DNA from: Gardnerella vaginalis
GTDB taxonomy: Bacteria; Actinomycetota; Actinomycetes; Actinomycetales; Bifidobacteriaceae
Assembly: GCF_040427915.1 (NCBI RefSeq)
Contig: NZ_JBETXJ010000002.1
Coordinates: forward strand, 1,426,001-1,490,000
Reading direction: 5' to 3'
DNA length: 64,000 nucleotides
In this document: piece by piece, positions 1 to 9,326 of the stretch
How the letters are laid out: each line of letters opens with the position of its first letter
How positions within the stretch are numbered: the first letter of the stretch is position 1
The notes under the pieces: model-generated
The model's input: only the letters and a program-made list of their open reading frames with translations
Databases searched by the model: none
Told to the model about the DNA's origin: nothing
Made by a program: the position numbers and the translations under genes

Positions 1-1068
1 AGCCATAAAGTGAGCAACAATTCCTGGAATAACAACTGTTGTTCCAGCCAAAGCCATAATAACCATTCCAACGATTCCGCCCGTAAAGCTTGCCAAGAAT
101 CCAATAAGAACAGCATTTGGAGCAAATCCAAAAGTCATAGGAGCATCTAATGCTGGCTTAGCATTTTTAACAAGTTTTTCAGATATTCCTTTAAATGCTG
201 GAACAATTTCATCCAAAACAACCTGTACGCCTGCAAGAATAATGAAAACGCCTGCAGAGAACATTGCAGCCTTAAGAATAACAAACACAATAAAGTTTTG
301 CCCATTAGATAAATGCGATTCAATATATTGCGGACCAGCAAAAAGTGCTACAACAGCGTAGATAATTGCCATTGAAAGTGCAATGAGAACAGTCGTATCT
401 TTTAAGAATCCAAGAGCAGCTGGGAACTTAATATCTTCCGTAGACTTAGACGGATGCTTTTTAGAAACTGTAAGTTTTGCAATCAAAGTTCCAATAAGAA
501 CTCCACTACTCGTAGGGTGTCCAAGTGCAACATCATCTTTGCCGGAAGCAGTGCGCATAAATGACTGAACCAATGCTGGAGAAATCGTAATAAGTAAGCC
601 TTGAGCGAATGATCCGAGAATAATAACGGTTAGAGTATTAAAACCTGCGACATTGAAGATTACTGCGAGCATACTTGCCATATAGAATGCAACGTGACCA
701 GTTAAGTAAATGAACTTAAATCTAGATGTTATTGATAAAACAATGTTAACAATCATTCCAAAGAAGAAAATTAATGCTGCTTCTGATCCATACTTCATAA
801 GAACTGTACCGATTATAGCTTCATTATTTGGTACTACGCCTTGAACATGGAAAGCGTATTGGAACATGCTCCCAAAAGGATTTAGTGCTTCAGTGACCAC
901 TCCAGATCCGGCTGCCAATACTAAGAAACCAATCATTGTACGAATAGAGCCTTGTACTATGTCGGAAATCTTTTTGCCTTGTACTGCAAGACCAATTAGA
1001 GAAATCATTGCAACTATTACAGATGGTTGTCTAAAAACATCTAGCAGTATAGACAGAACACCGTTCAT
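1..1068 (-). CDS. PTS ascorbate-type transporter subunit IIC, 3' end cut by window
   Basis: Membrane channel of a phosphotransferase system of the SgaT/UlaA (ascorbate) family, which imports and phosphorylates its sugar together with IIA and IIB proteins. The reading frame is open for 356 codons from the ATG at 1068 to the window edge, so roughly the last 100 residues of a typical 460-residue family member are missing. It consists of successive hydrophobic segments, with a polar loop near residues 200-215 (HPSKSTED). The start is supported by TAAGGAG placed 6 bases upstream. IIA and IIB partners are not visible here and could lie beyond base 1. Family assignment is from overall resemblance; the true substrate is not known. 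Confidence 0.8.
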   Translation of the reverse strand, partial: MNGVLSILLDVFRQPSVIVAMISLIGLAVQGKKISDIVQGSIRTMIGFLVLAAGSGVVTEALNPFGSMFQYAFHVQGVVPNNEAIIGTVLMKYGSEAALIFFFGMIVNIVLSITSRFKFIYLTGHVAFYMASMLAVIFNVAGFNTLTVIILGSFAQGLLITISPALVQSFMRTASGKDDVALGHPTSSGVLIGTLIAKLTVSKKHPSKSTEDIKFPAALGFLKDTTVLIALSMAIIYAVVALFAGPQYIESHLSNGQNFIVFVILKAAMFSAGVFIILAGVQVVLDEIVPAFKGISEKLVKNAKPALDAPMTFGFAPNAVLIGFLASFTGGIVGMVIMALAGTTVVIPGIVAHFMA

Positions 1069-1457
1069 AGTCTCTCCTTATATATTTTTATTAGTATGTG
1101 AGCTGATTTTGGCATGCATAATTTACAAAATTACAAGAGAGAAAATGTAATTAATGCCAAAAGTCTTTTGCCCAAACTTAACTTAGTGCAAGAAGCCATA
1201 ATAACGGATAAGCCAAGACATAAATTTGTTATAATGTTATATTCAATTTTTGATGATTTTCGTATATATTTTAAATAAAATGAAAATTATTAAGCATAAT
1301 TGCGATTTAATAGAAAATAATACAACAAAATCGCAAACAATCCGAAATTTACTAGCATTTCATTGCAGAATAACATAAAAATATGTGAAAATAATCACAA
1401 TAATTGCAATAAAAGACACGCCCACAATGCGAAAATCACGCGAAAACCAGAAAGACG
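1069..1457. other. AT-rich intergenic region upstream of the PTS gene
   Basis: About 390 bases without a convincing gene. It must hold the promoter of the PTS IIC gene (minus strand) and the 3' end of the permease transcript. The sequence is strongly AT-rich, with runs such as TAAATAAAATGAAAATTATTAAG, but I see no clear terminator hairpin or operator. Confidence 0.5.
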
Positions 1458-2651
1458 CTACTCAATAATCCAAGCTAGACCAATCAAAACAGCCAAGAAA
1501 AGAAGATTCACAATTGTGTACATAAGCAGATAACGACCCTTATGATGAGGGTACTTATGCGTAATACTCTTGTATGAAATCAAAGATGCCATAGACGCAA
1601 TAAGCGTTCCCATACCGCCAAGATTAGTACCAATAATAAGCATCTTCCACTGATCACAGAAGCCTGAAAGTAAGATAGTAGTTGGAACGTTGCTAATCAC
1701 CTGACTAGATACAACAGAAACTTCCATAGGATGAGAACCAACCCACATTTGCGCGATCTCAGTAAATCCTGGAACCCTACGCATGTTCCCGATAAAAATA
1801 AAGAACATTATAAACGTAAGAGGCAAAGCCCAATCTAGAGCGCGAAATACGTGAGAATCACAAATAATAAAGGCAATAACAACTGCCAAAACCATAATCC
1901 AGTCTGGAATCCAGCCAGCTACTCCACACAAGCACAAAACGAATAAAAGACTATAAACAATAACTCGCCATTGAGTAAAGCCAACACCATAACCCATAAC
2001 GCGAATCTCATCTGGCTTAGGTGATTTAGAGTGCGGAGCCAAAACACTTTGTTCAATGTCATCACCATGCAAGCCTTCAAATTGATCGACTTTTCTAGAG
2101 CTAAAGAACACAAACGCAAACGCAATCATAAGAATCGCAGCAGTAAGCGTGTACGGAGCCATAATGGAAAGAAAATCGCCCGTAGACATTTTAGTAAGCG
2201 CTTTAAGATACAAATTGTGCGCGTTGCCAATAGGAGTTAGCATACTTCCAACGTTTGCACCAATCGTCATTAAAGTCACAACAAGAATTGCATGCTTTTC
2301 TGCATTTGCCATCATCAAAACAGAAATCGCAAAAGGAACAAAAGTTACAAGAGCAACATCATTAGTTATAAGCATCGCCGAGAAAAACGTTAAAGACATA
2401 AGAACCAGAACTAATCCGCGCTCAGTCCTAACTCTTCTAAGAAGATTCGCGCCAATACTTCTAAAAACGCCTATTCGCTGGAATCCGCAAACAACCATCA
2501 TTAAGCAAACAAGCTGAGAAATAGTGTTTACATGAATGTAGCCAAAATATTGTGCGTCTGGTGGAACAAAAAAGCAAGAAATAACAGCTAAAACGGCAGC
2601 CACAATAAGGATGGTTTCACATTTGACCAAATTCAGAAGCCAACGCCTCAT
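1458..2651 (-). CDS. Ion-transporter-superfamily permease (ArsB/NhaD/SLC13-like)
   Basis: Polytopic inner-membrane carrier of 397 residues with about ten hydrophobic segments. The pseudo-repeated motifs typical of the superfamily are visible: TNDVALVTFVPF near residue 96 and SNVPTTILLSGF near residue 300, each in a re-entrant-loop context. Relatives move arsenite, sodium/proton or di/tricarboxylates; the sequence alone does not say which. An upstream in-frame start at 2729 exists, but the ATG at 2651 is preceded by an excellent GGAGGAACG ribosome site, so I chose it. It is divergent from the ThDP-enzyme gene, sharing a roughly 280-bp intergenic region. Confidence 0.75.
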   Translation of the reverse strand: MRRWLLNLVKCETILIVAAVLAVISCFFVPPDAQYFGYIHVNTISQLVCLMMVVCGFQRIGVFRSIGANLLRRVRTERGLVLVLMSLTFFSAMLITNDVALVTFVPFAISVLMMANAEKHAILVVTLMTIGANVGSMLTPIGNAHNLYLKALTKMSTGDFLSIMAPYTLTAAILMIAFAFVFFSSRKVDQFEGLHGDDIEQSVLAPHSKSPKPDEIRVMGYGVGFTQWRVIVYSLLFVLCLCGVAGWIPDWIMVLAVVIAFIICDSHVFRALDWALPLTFIMFFIFIGNMRRVPGFTEIAQMWVGSHPMEVSVVSSQVISNVPTTILLSGFCDQWKMLIIGTNLGGMGTLIASMASLISYKSITHKYPHHKGRYLLMYTIVNLLFLAVLIGLAWIIE

Positions 2652-2928
2652 CGTTCCTCCGTGACAAAAATACACAACTTGTTCAATTGTATAAGAAACC
2701 CAATCCAAAGGGGCAAAAATTTCCGACAAAATCGTTGAAATAACAAGGCATATTGTCTTAAAAGAGCTTTAGTTTTGCCACAAAGCGAATAGGCAAAAAT
2801 CCGCCCATTTTTATGACACGCGCAAAATGGTCGCATGTCGTAGAAGACTATATTATAAATGGAAAAGAAGTCTTGAAGTTTAAGCTTAAAGGCTGAAACA
2901 ACTTAAAGCAAAAGCGAGAAGCGCAATT

Positions 2929-4644
2929 ATGGCAAACGAAGAATTGCAGAAAACAAAACAAAACAATCATAAAAGAAACACAGCAGATTTGATTGTAGAA
3001 TGCCTTGTAAATGAAGGCGTTGAAGTTGTTTTTGGAATCCCAGGCGAAGAAAATATTCCGCTTTTAGAAGCAATTGAACGAAATGGAAACATACGCTTTG
3101 TGCTTACTCGCCACGAGCAAGGTGCAGGTTTTATGGCCGCAACTTATGCTCATATTACGGGAAAGCCAGGCGTGTGCTTAGCAACGCTTGGACCTGGAGC
3201 ATTAAATCTTACTCTTCCAGTGGCTCAGGCAAACGCAAGCACAACCCCGCTTGTTGCAATATGCGCTCAAGGAAACGTATCTCGTCTTTATAAAGAATCT
3301 CACCAAATCATTGATTTGGTGTCATTATTCCAACCGATCACTCAGTGGTCTTCGATGATGTTAGCTCCAAGCACTGCTCCAGAAATGGTTCGTAAAGCTT
3401 TCTCAATCGCTCAAAGAAAGCGCCCAGGAGCCACCTGCCTTGTAATTCCAGAAGACATTAGCGAAATGAGCGTTCCAGAAGATGCAAAGCCACTTCCACT
3501 TCCAAGACCTCTGCACATCCTTCCCGCTCCAGATACTATTGACGAAGCTGCTAAAATCATTAGCCAGTCAAAAACGCCGATTATTCTTGCAGGAAACGGT
3601 GTTGCACGAAGCCATGCTCAAGACCAGCTACGCGCTTTTGCAGAACAGCTTAATGTTCCAGTTGCAACAACATTTGAAGGCAAAGGCGTGTTCCCAGACA
3701 ATCACCCTAATGCTCTTGGCGTAGTCGGATTCATGCATAGGGATTATGAGAATTTTGCTTTCGATACAGCAGATTTGATTATTGCTGTTGGATTCTCTAT
3801 ACAACAGTTTGACCCTAAGAAGATTAATCCAAATATTGACAAGACGATTATTCACATAAACACATTTGTTGAAGATACAGACGCTCACTACCCTACTGCA
3901 CTAAACATTATGGCAGATATTGGTCAGACTCTTAAAACTCTTACAAATGTTCTTAAGGATAGAAATATTACTTTTGATGTAACTCACCCAAAGATTCGTC
4001 AAATGATTACGGACGAGCTGCATTCGTTTGAAAACGATAACAGCATTCCTATGAAGCCACAGCGTGTTGTATACGACACTAGGCGCGCTGTTCCAGAAGG
4101 AACCAAGGTTCTTGTAGACACAGGCGCTTTAAAAATGTGGATGGCAAGGCTTTACCCTACAATGCACCCAAATACTTGCATTATAGACAACAGCCTTTCT
4201 ACAATGGCTTGGACTTTGCCTGGAGCTGTTGGAGCATCGTTTATTAAAGATAATAGTGGAAAAATCAACACAAAGCCTGTTCTTGCTGTTATGGGCGACG
4301 GCAGCTTTATGATGAATGTTCAAGAGATTGAAACTGCTGTTCGCGTGGGTTCTAGAATGGTTGTTCTCGTTTGGGAAGACAACGCTTATGGATTGATTAA
4401 GTGGAAGATGGACCTACACGCTGGAGAACATGAATACGTTGATTTTACTAATCCAAATGTTCCAAAATTGGCAGAAAGCTTTGGCGCTAGAGGCCATGTT
4501 GTACAAAAGCCAGAAGACTTGTACAACATGCTTAAAGAAGCTTTGGAACAAGAAAGCGGCGTTGATGTTATAGCCTGCCCAGTGGATTATAGCGAAAACA
4601 TGAAGCTTATTGAAAAGCTTGGCGACATTGATTTTGGCAACTAG
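2929..4644 (+). CDS. alsS: ThDP-dependent enzyme, catabolic acetolactate synthase-like
   Basis: 571 residues with the three-domain layout of the acetohydroxyacid synthase/pyruvate oxidase superfamily. The catalytic glutamate is in TRHEQGAGF (E63), LFQPITQWS resembles the AlsS middle region, and the ThDP/Mg site GDGSFMMN near residue 456 is followed about 25 residues later by EDNAYG. The C-terminus (AESFGARG, PVDYSEN) matches catabolic AlsS best, which condenses two pyruvates to acetolactate in the acetoin pathway. No acetolactate decarboxylase gene or regulatory small subunit is nearby, so pyruvate oxidase or another carboligase remains possible. The ribosome site is weak. The stop codon lies inside an 18-bp tandem duplication. 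Confidence 0.7.
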   Translation: MANEELQKTKQNNHKRNTADLIVECLVNEGVEVVFGIPGEENIPLLEAIERNGNIRFVLTRHEQGAGFMAATYAHITGKPGVCLATLGPGALNLTLPVAQANASTTPLVAICAQGNVSRLYKESHQIIDLVSLFQPITQWSSMMLAPSTAPEMVRKAFSIAQRKRPGATCLVIPEDISEMSVPEDAKPLPLPRPLHILPAPDTIDEAAKIISQSKTPIILAGNGVARSHAQDQLRAFAEQLNVPVATTFEGKGVFPDNHPNALGVVGFMHRDYENFAFDTADLIIAVGFSIQQFDPKKINPNIDKTIIHINTFVEDTDAHYPTALNIMADIGQTLKTLTNVLKDRNITFDVTHPKIRQMITDELHSFENDNSIPMKPQRVVYDTRRAVPEGTKVLVDTGALKMWMARLYPTMHPNTCIIDNSLSTMAWTLPGAVGASFIKDNSGKINTKPVLAVMGDGSFMMNVQEIETAVRVGSRMVVLVWEDNAYGLIKWKMDLHAGEHEYVDFTNPNVPKLAESFGARGHVVQKPEDLYNMLKEALEQESGVDVIACPVDYSENMKLIEKLGDIDFGN

Positions 4645-4663
4645 GTTGATTTTGGTAACTAAA
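4628..4663 (+). repeat. 18-bp tandem duplication spanning the alsS-like stop codon
   Basis: TTGATTTTGGCAACTAGG (4628-4645) is followed directly by TTGATTTTGGTAACTAAA (4646-4663). Eighteen is a multiple of three, so the second copy repeats the reading frame and supplies a second in-frame stop (TAA) 18 bases after the first (TAG). Confidence 0.85.
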
Positions 4664-4682
4664 GTGCTAATCGCATAAGAAG

Positions 4683-4776
4683 AATCTCCGCACTTGCATT
4701 AATTCAGTTATTATCTGCCAATTTAAAGATAATTAAAGGTAGTTTTCTGAAGCATGAATGCAATGCGGAGATTTTT
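4683..4776 (+). terminator. Long-loop terminator-like inverted repeat
   Basis: The arm AATCTCCGCACTTGCATT (4683-4700) pairs with AATGCAATGCGGAGATT (4757-4773), with one unpaired base and then a T run. The 56-base loop has an inner TTATCT/AGATAA pair. It sits between the convergent alsS-like gene and the ROK kinase gene, so it probably ends transcription from the plus strand. The loop is unusually large for an intrinsic terminator. Confidence 0.55.
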
Positions 4777-4805
4777 ATAATACTTTTACGCCACGGTTTA
4801 AATAT

Positions 4806-5762
4806 TTAATTTTCCTCCTTTGCTTTATCGTCGTAGCATCTGCCAATAAGAGCTGCTCCTAACGCACCAAAGAACACTTCTTGATCTGCAATCACTACAC
4901 GATCGGATATTTTTAGTGAGGACAAAAATGACGATTTTTGTTCAAGTCTACAAATATATTCTTTTACGCTTTTTAATAAAATTGCTCCTGTTTTACTCAC
5001 TCCTCCGCCAATAACAATAATCTCTGGATCAAAAGTAACTGTAATAATCTGTAGTGCACTAACTAAGGTGGAAATGAACTTATTCCATACTTTTTCAGCT
5101 TCGTTATTTTTAGTAGAAACATTGCGCAGCAAAGACGCAATAGGATACTCATTCTTTGCTGGCCAAAGTTTGGATAAACCAGTGCCAGAGATTATTGTTT
5201 CTACACATCCACGCTGTCCACATGGGCAATCCCTGCCCTGTGTATCAGCTACTATATGACCTATTTCTCCAGCCACACCAGTGGAGCCATGGAAAATAGA
5301 GCCATTAATGATAATTCCCGCAGAAACTCCAGTACCTAAATTCAAAAACACTAAACTACTAGAATCAGAACCATAATAATGATATGCACCGAATGCTGCG
5401 GCATTAACATCATTATCTATTACAGAATTCAATCCAAAACGTTTACGTATTTCAGTCTTAAAATCTATACTATGAGATCCCAAATTTACTGATTCAGATA
5501 CTTGCCCAGTATTTTGATTAACTAAACCAGGCACACCAATTCCTATAGTGAATTTAGTATCATTGCCATATTTTAGGATAATTTGATTAATCACTTCAGC
5601 AATAAGTTTGCACACTTCATCAACGATCTCTACTTCACCTTGCTTGGTAGAAACTTGAGAATGCGCAATCAGTTCATTATTAGCATTGAAAGCTGCACAT
5701 AATACTTTTGTTCCACCTACATCTACCCCTATGCTTATACGCGACGGTGTGCTGGGCGTCAT
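4806..5762 (-). CDS. ROK-family sugar kinase
   Basis: 318 residues, normal length for a ROK kinase. It shows the phosphate-binding DVGGTK (residues 14-19), the catalytic aspartate in IDND (D118), EIGH (166-169) and the zinc motif CPCGQRGC (179-186) that ROK enzymes share. It would phosphorylate a hexose in the cytoplasm using ATP: glucose, fructose, mannose, GlcNAc and ManNAc are all family substrates. Position in a cluster releasing mannose and HexNAc makes one of those sugars likely (inference). It is transcribed away from a ROK repressor, sharing a 277-bp regulatory region. Confidence 0.88.
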   Translation of the reverse strand: MTPSTPSRISIGVDVGGTKVLCAAFNANNELIAHSQVSTKQGEVEIVDEVCKLIAEVINQIILKYGNDTKFTIGIGVPGLVNQNTGQVSESVNLGSHSIDFKTEIRKRFGLNSVIDNDVNAAAFGAYHYYGSDSSSLVFLNLGTGVSAGIIINGSIFHGSTGVAGEIGHIVADTQGRDCPCGQRGCVETIISGTGLSKLWPAKNEYPIASLLRNVSTKNNEAEKVWNKFISTLVSALQIITVTFDPEIIVIGGGVSKTGAILLKSVKEYICRLEQKSSFLSSLKISDRVVIADQEVFFGALGAALIGRCYDDKAKEEN

Positions 5763-6039
5763 AATAAACTCCTTAGAAAAATACTTCTGCTTTGAAGTTG
5801 AACCCTATTAAACCAATTAAGTACAATTATTGCACTAAAAGATAAAAATGCAAGACTATCTAATATATTTAATAAAAACATTGAAAAATAAAGGAATCTA
5901 TAGCTCTAATATTTCATACATAAAAAATAAAATTAGAAAATATTTTACAAAAACATGTTTTAGTATATATTCCAAACTATATATCTATCTGATAGAATAT
6001 CATGTATAAAACAATGGGAATTAAAAGCGGAATGATGAC
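5763..6039. promoter_or_regulatory. Divergent promoter region of ROK kinase and ROK repressor
   Basis: 277 bases, extremely AT-rich, between two head-to-head start codons. It must contain both promoters and probably the operator of the ROK repressor. I could not define a convincing long inverted repeat by eye. Confidence 0.4.
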
Positions 6040-7179
6040 ATGAGCATAAAAACAATATCGAAACCAATGATTAATCAATTAATGACAGTGTCTCAAAAAA
6101 CCATACCTGCCGACGCAAGAATAAATAACAGAATGCTAATATTCAACTATTTATTCCCAAAACAAATACTTTCTAGAGCTATGCTCGTAAGAAAAACAAA
6201 ATTATCAAAAGCATCTATTTCAACCGTTGTGTACGAAATGCTTGAAGATCACATACTAGTAGAAAGTGGTCAAGAGTCAAAAATAGAAAGAGGTAAAAAA
6301 GGTACACTACTCGAAGTAGACGCAAACTATTGGAACATTATAACTATAGATCTTTCACAGCCTTGTCTCATACAAGGAGCTGTTGTTAATCTGTGCGGAG
6401 ATATATTAAAAAGATCGGAAATATCGTTATATAAAAGCACAGATGCGAACTGTGAAAAAATTATAGAAGTTTGCAACACTCTAATAAATAATTCAAATAA
6501 TCACATACTCGGAATAGGAATTGCTGTACCTGGAATCGTAGATAATGAAGGAAAAGTAGTTCGATCATCGAATCTTCAGTGGGAAAATATAAACATTAAA
6601 GAAGAGTTGATTAAGAATTTTAATTGTCCAATTATCGTTGATCATGACACGAATAGCGCATTACTAGCCGAAAGATTCTTCGGCAACGGCGTGCCAAATA
6701 CAATATTTATACAGTTATCGTTAGGTGTTGGCGCATCAATATTAATAAACGATGCTATTATCACTGGAATAAATAATTCTGCAGGAGAAATTGGTCATAT
6801 TACAGTAGATCCACAAGGACCAGATTGTTCATGCGGCAAAAAAGGTTGTTTAGAAACATATATTTCCGCGGAAACACTGCATAGAAAAATGTTTACATCA
6901 AACAGAAAACCAGAAGATATATTAGCGGAGGCAGGTAATTATTTAGGAAAAGCTCTCACAACAACAATTAATCTTTTAGACCTAACAGACGTGGTAATTT
7001 ATGGACCATCCGACATTGTAAATAAGGTATTTATAAGCTCTACAGAAAAAGCAATACAAGAATATGGTCCATACAGTCCAAAACATCCTTGCACAGTAAG
7101 AAGATGCACTTGCAACAATGACATAACTCTTATAGGAGAATGTATATCAGTAATTCAAAATAGAATCATGAATCTCTAA
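6040..7179 (+). CDS. ROK-family transcriptional regulator (NagC/Mlc-like)
   Basis: 379 residues: an N-terminal winged helix-turn-helix (about residues 35-80, SRAMLVRKTKLSKASISTVV) followed by a ROK sugar-sensing domain. The zinc motif is kept (EIGHI at 250-254, CSCGKKGC at 263-270). The kinase phosphate loop DxGGTK is absent (DLSQPC at 104-109), as expected for a regulator rather than an enzyme. It probably represses the adjacent kinase and the downstream hexosaminidase until a sugar binds. Codon use is rich in ATA and AGA, unlike the core genes further along. Confidence 0.88.
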   Translation: MSIKTISKPMINQLMTVSQKTIPADARINNRMLIFNYLFPKQILSRAMLVRKTKLSKASISTVVYEMLEDHILVESGQESKIERGKKGTLLEVDANYWNIITIDLSQPCLIQGAVVNLCGDILKRSEISLYKSTDANCEKIIEVCNTLINNSNNHILGIGIAVPGIVDNEGKVVRSSNLQWENINIKEELIKNFNCPIIVDHDTNSALLAERFFGNGVPNTIFIQLSLGVGASILINDAIITGINNSAGEIGHITVDPQGPDCSCGKKGCLETYISAETLHRKMFTSNRKPEDILAEAGNYLGKALTTTINLLDLTDVVIYGPSDIVNKVFISSTEKAIQEYGPYSPKHPCTVRRCTCNNDITLIGECISVIQNRIMNL

Positions 7180-7245
7180 AATATAAAAAGCAAAGAAGCA
7201 ATCAACAAAAAATTAATGTAAAAACTAGCAGCAAAGAAGCACAAA

Positions 7246-9189
7246 ATGAAAATCGACAATTCAAATATCGAAATAATACCTTCACCACAAAATATATCAA
7301 TATACGCAAAAGATACTATTACGCTTCCACAATCAAGTCATATTAGTTTCATAAATATTAAACCAGACTTAAGAATAACTACAGCAGCAAAACAGCTATG
7401 TGAAGATTTGAAAAACAATCACAATTGCAACTGGAGCATTAGCTACGGAGAAGGATATAAAAGCGCCATATCGGCAGCTATTAACAAAAATCTACGCATT
7501 CAAGAATATAAAATTTCATCTAAAATCTCGACCAATCAAACACTTGTAAATATAGAAGCTGGGAGCATAGCGAGTATATGCTTTGCAATACAAACTATAA
7601 GACAACTAATTATGCAATATGGTCTAATACTGCCATCATTACAAATTCAAGACTTTCCAGAAATACCTGTAAGAGCATATTCTTATGATGTTTCAAGAGG
7701 AAGAGTGCCAAAACTTTCATGGTTAAAAACTTTAGTAGACCAGTTAAGCCTATACAAATATAATCAACTTCAACTATACGTAGAACATGTTATCGATTTA
7801 GATGACACAATTGAATCCTGGATTGGACATTCACCATTAACTTGTAATGAGATTATCGATCTAGATGAATACTGCTATGCAAGAGGAATAGAACTAGTTC
7901 CAACACTTGCAACTTTTGGACACATGTATGAAATACTAAGAAGCAATTCGTATAAACACCTTGGCGAATTCCCAGAACAAGCAGAAAGACCCTTCAGTTT
8001 TGTTGAAAGAATGATGCATCATACTCTAAATCCTACTAATCCTAACACTATACCGTTTATATCTAAAAGGATTAAAGATTATGCATCACTATTTAAATCT
8101 AATAAGTTTAATATTGGTGCCGATGAGACCTTTGACCTTGGGTGCGGTGAAAGTAAAAATGTTGCTGAAAAAATAGGAGTGGCAAATCTTTATTCATCCT
8201 ATATTAAAAAGCTATGTGAAAAATTACACGAATTGGGTTTGCAGCCAATAATGTATGCTGATATTGCAATAAAACACCCAGAGTTATTAGCTGATATTCC
8301 AAAAAATGTTATTTTTGCAAATTGGGATTACTCAGCAAACGTGAACGAATACAATACAAAACTAATAAACAGTCAGAATCGCGATCAATACGTATGCCCT
8401 GGCACACAATCTTGGAATAGGCTTATACCAGATTTTGACTCTGCTATAAGTAACATATCCAAAACATGTGAATATGGGCACAAAAATCATGTATTAGGAT
8501 TTTTGCTAACTGATTGGGGAGATTATGGACATATAAACGATCCCATACTCTCACTTCCGTATGTAATAATATCATCGGAATATGCTTGGAAATCTAATAA
8601 TATTACAAAAAAAGATTTAATAAACAAGGTAAGTAATGTATTTACTAACGGAACAAACTCAAACTTACTTAACATTATTAAACAAGCATCTCATGCACAA
8701 GCATTCAGCTGGTCTGACGCTGTGCAATTCAAAGAACTTGAATACAACAACGAAAATATAGCAAACGAAGATGTACTATTTTCATTAGGATATCCAAAAA
8801 ACACTTCCCTAGAACAAGCAAGAAGACGATTCTTAAATGAAAGAGAAGCACAAATATTAAATGCTAAAGAATATAATCGCACTCTATCAGAATGCTCAAA
8901 GAGCATCTACGATATAAATGCTTGCAGCGAAAATATAAACTGTGAAAATATAAACAAAGATTTTGTAAGCACTAGCATTTTAAACATTCAAGGTCAACAA
9001 CTGCTCAACCAATTAGGGTTGTACATACTAAACCAGAGATTTACTATAGCTGAAGCAAAATCTTTTAAAACAAATTTGAACGAATGGTTCACACAATATC
9101 AAAATCGTTGGGAATCAATAGGTAAAACGGCGGACTTGTACAGGATACGAGAAGTATTGGATTGGTATATAAAAAGACTAGGGCTGTGA
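7246..9189 (+). CDS. GH20 family beta-N-acetylhexosaminidase
   Basis: 647 residues without signal peptide, so cytoplasmic. An N-terminal GH20b-type domain (about 1-130) precedes the catalytic barrel, which begins at VRAYSYDVSRGRVPK. The catalytic Asp-Glu pair is in NIGADETFDLG (D293-E294). It removes terminal GlcNAc or GalNAc from glycans or oligosaccharides taken up by the cell. It lies 66 bases after the ROK repressor on the same strand, so the two are probably co-transcribed. The C-terminal 150 residues (after the barrel) are helical and not recognised. The gene is very AT-rich and uses AGA and ATA heavily. Confidence 0.82.
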   Translation: MKIDNSNIEIIPSPQNISIYAKDTITLPQSSHISFINIKPDLRITTAAKQLCEDLKNNHNCNWSISYGEGYKSAISAAINKNLRIQEYKISSKISTNQTLVNIEAGSIASICFAIQTIRQLIMQYGLILPSLQIQDFPEIPVRAYSYDVSRGRVPKLSWLKTLVDQLSLYKYNQLQLYVEHVIDLDDTIESWIGHSPLTCNEIIDLDEYCYARGIELVPTLATFGHMYEILRSNSYKHLGEFPEQAERPFSFVERMMHHTLNPTNPNTIPFISKRIKDYASLFKSNKFNIGADETFDLGCGESKNVAEKIGVANLYSSYIKKLCEKLHELGLQPIMYADIAIKHPELLADIPKNVIFANWDYSANVNEYNTKLINSQNRDQYVCPGTQSWNRLIPDFDSAISNISKTCEYGHKNHVLGFLLTDWGDYGHINDPILSLPYVIISSEYAWKSNNITKKDLINKVSNVFTNGTNSNLLNIIKQASHAQAFSWSDAVQFKELEYNNENIANEDVLFSLGYPKNTSLEQARRRFLNEREAQILNAKEYNRTLSECSKSIYDINACSENINCENINKDFVSTSILNIQGQQLLNQLGLYILNQRFTIAEAKSFKTNLNEWFTQYQNRWESIGKTADLYRIREVLDWYIKRLGL

Positions 9190-9227
9190 GAAAAAGTATA
9201 TTTACTGGACATATACGCATTAAATAT

Positions 9228-9280
9228 AAATACGACCGAGAAAGTTTATGAATAATCATAAACAAACCCGGTCGTATTTA
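9228..9280. terminator. Bidirectional terminator between hexosaminidase and nucleoside hydrolase genes
   Basis: AAATACGACCG (9228-9238) pairs with CGGTCGTATTT (9269-9279), and inside it GTTTATGA pairs with TCATAAAC. The two genes converge on it, and A/T runs on both sides suit termination in either direction. Confidence 0.8.
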
Positions 9281-9326
9281 AATGTTATTGCAAGCTAGAA
9301 AAGCATGTCGGTAAAGACAAATTTTG

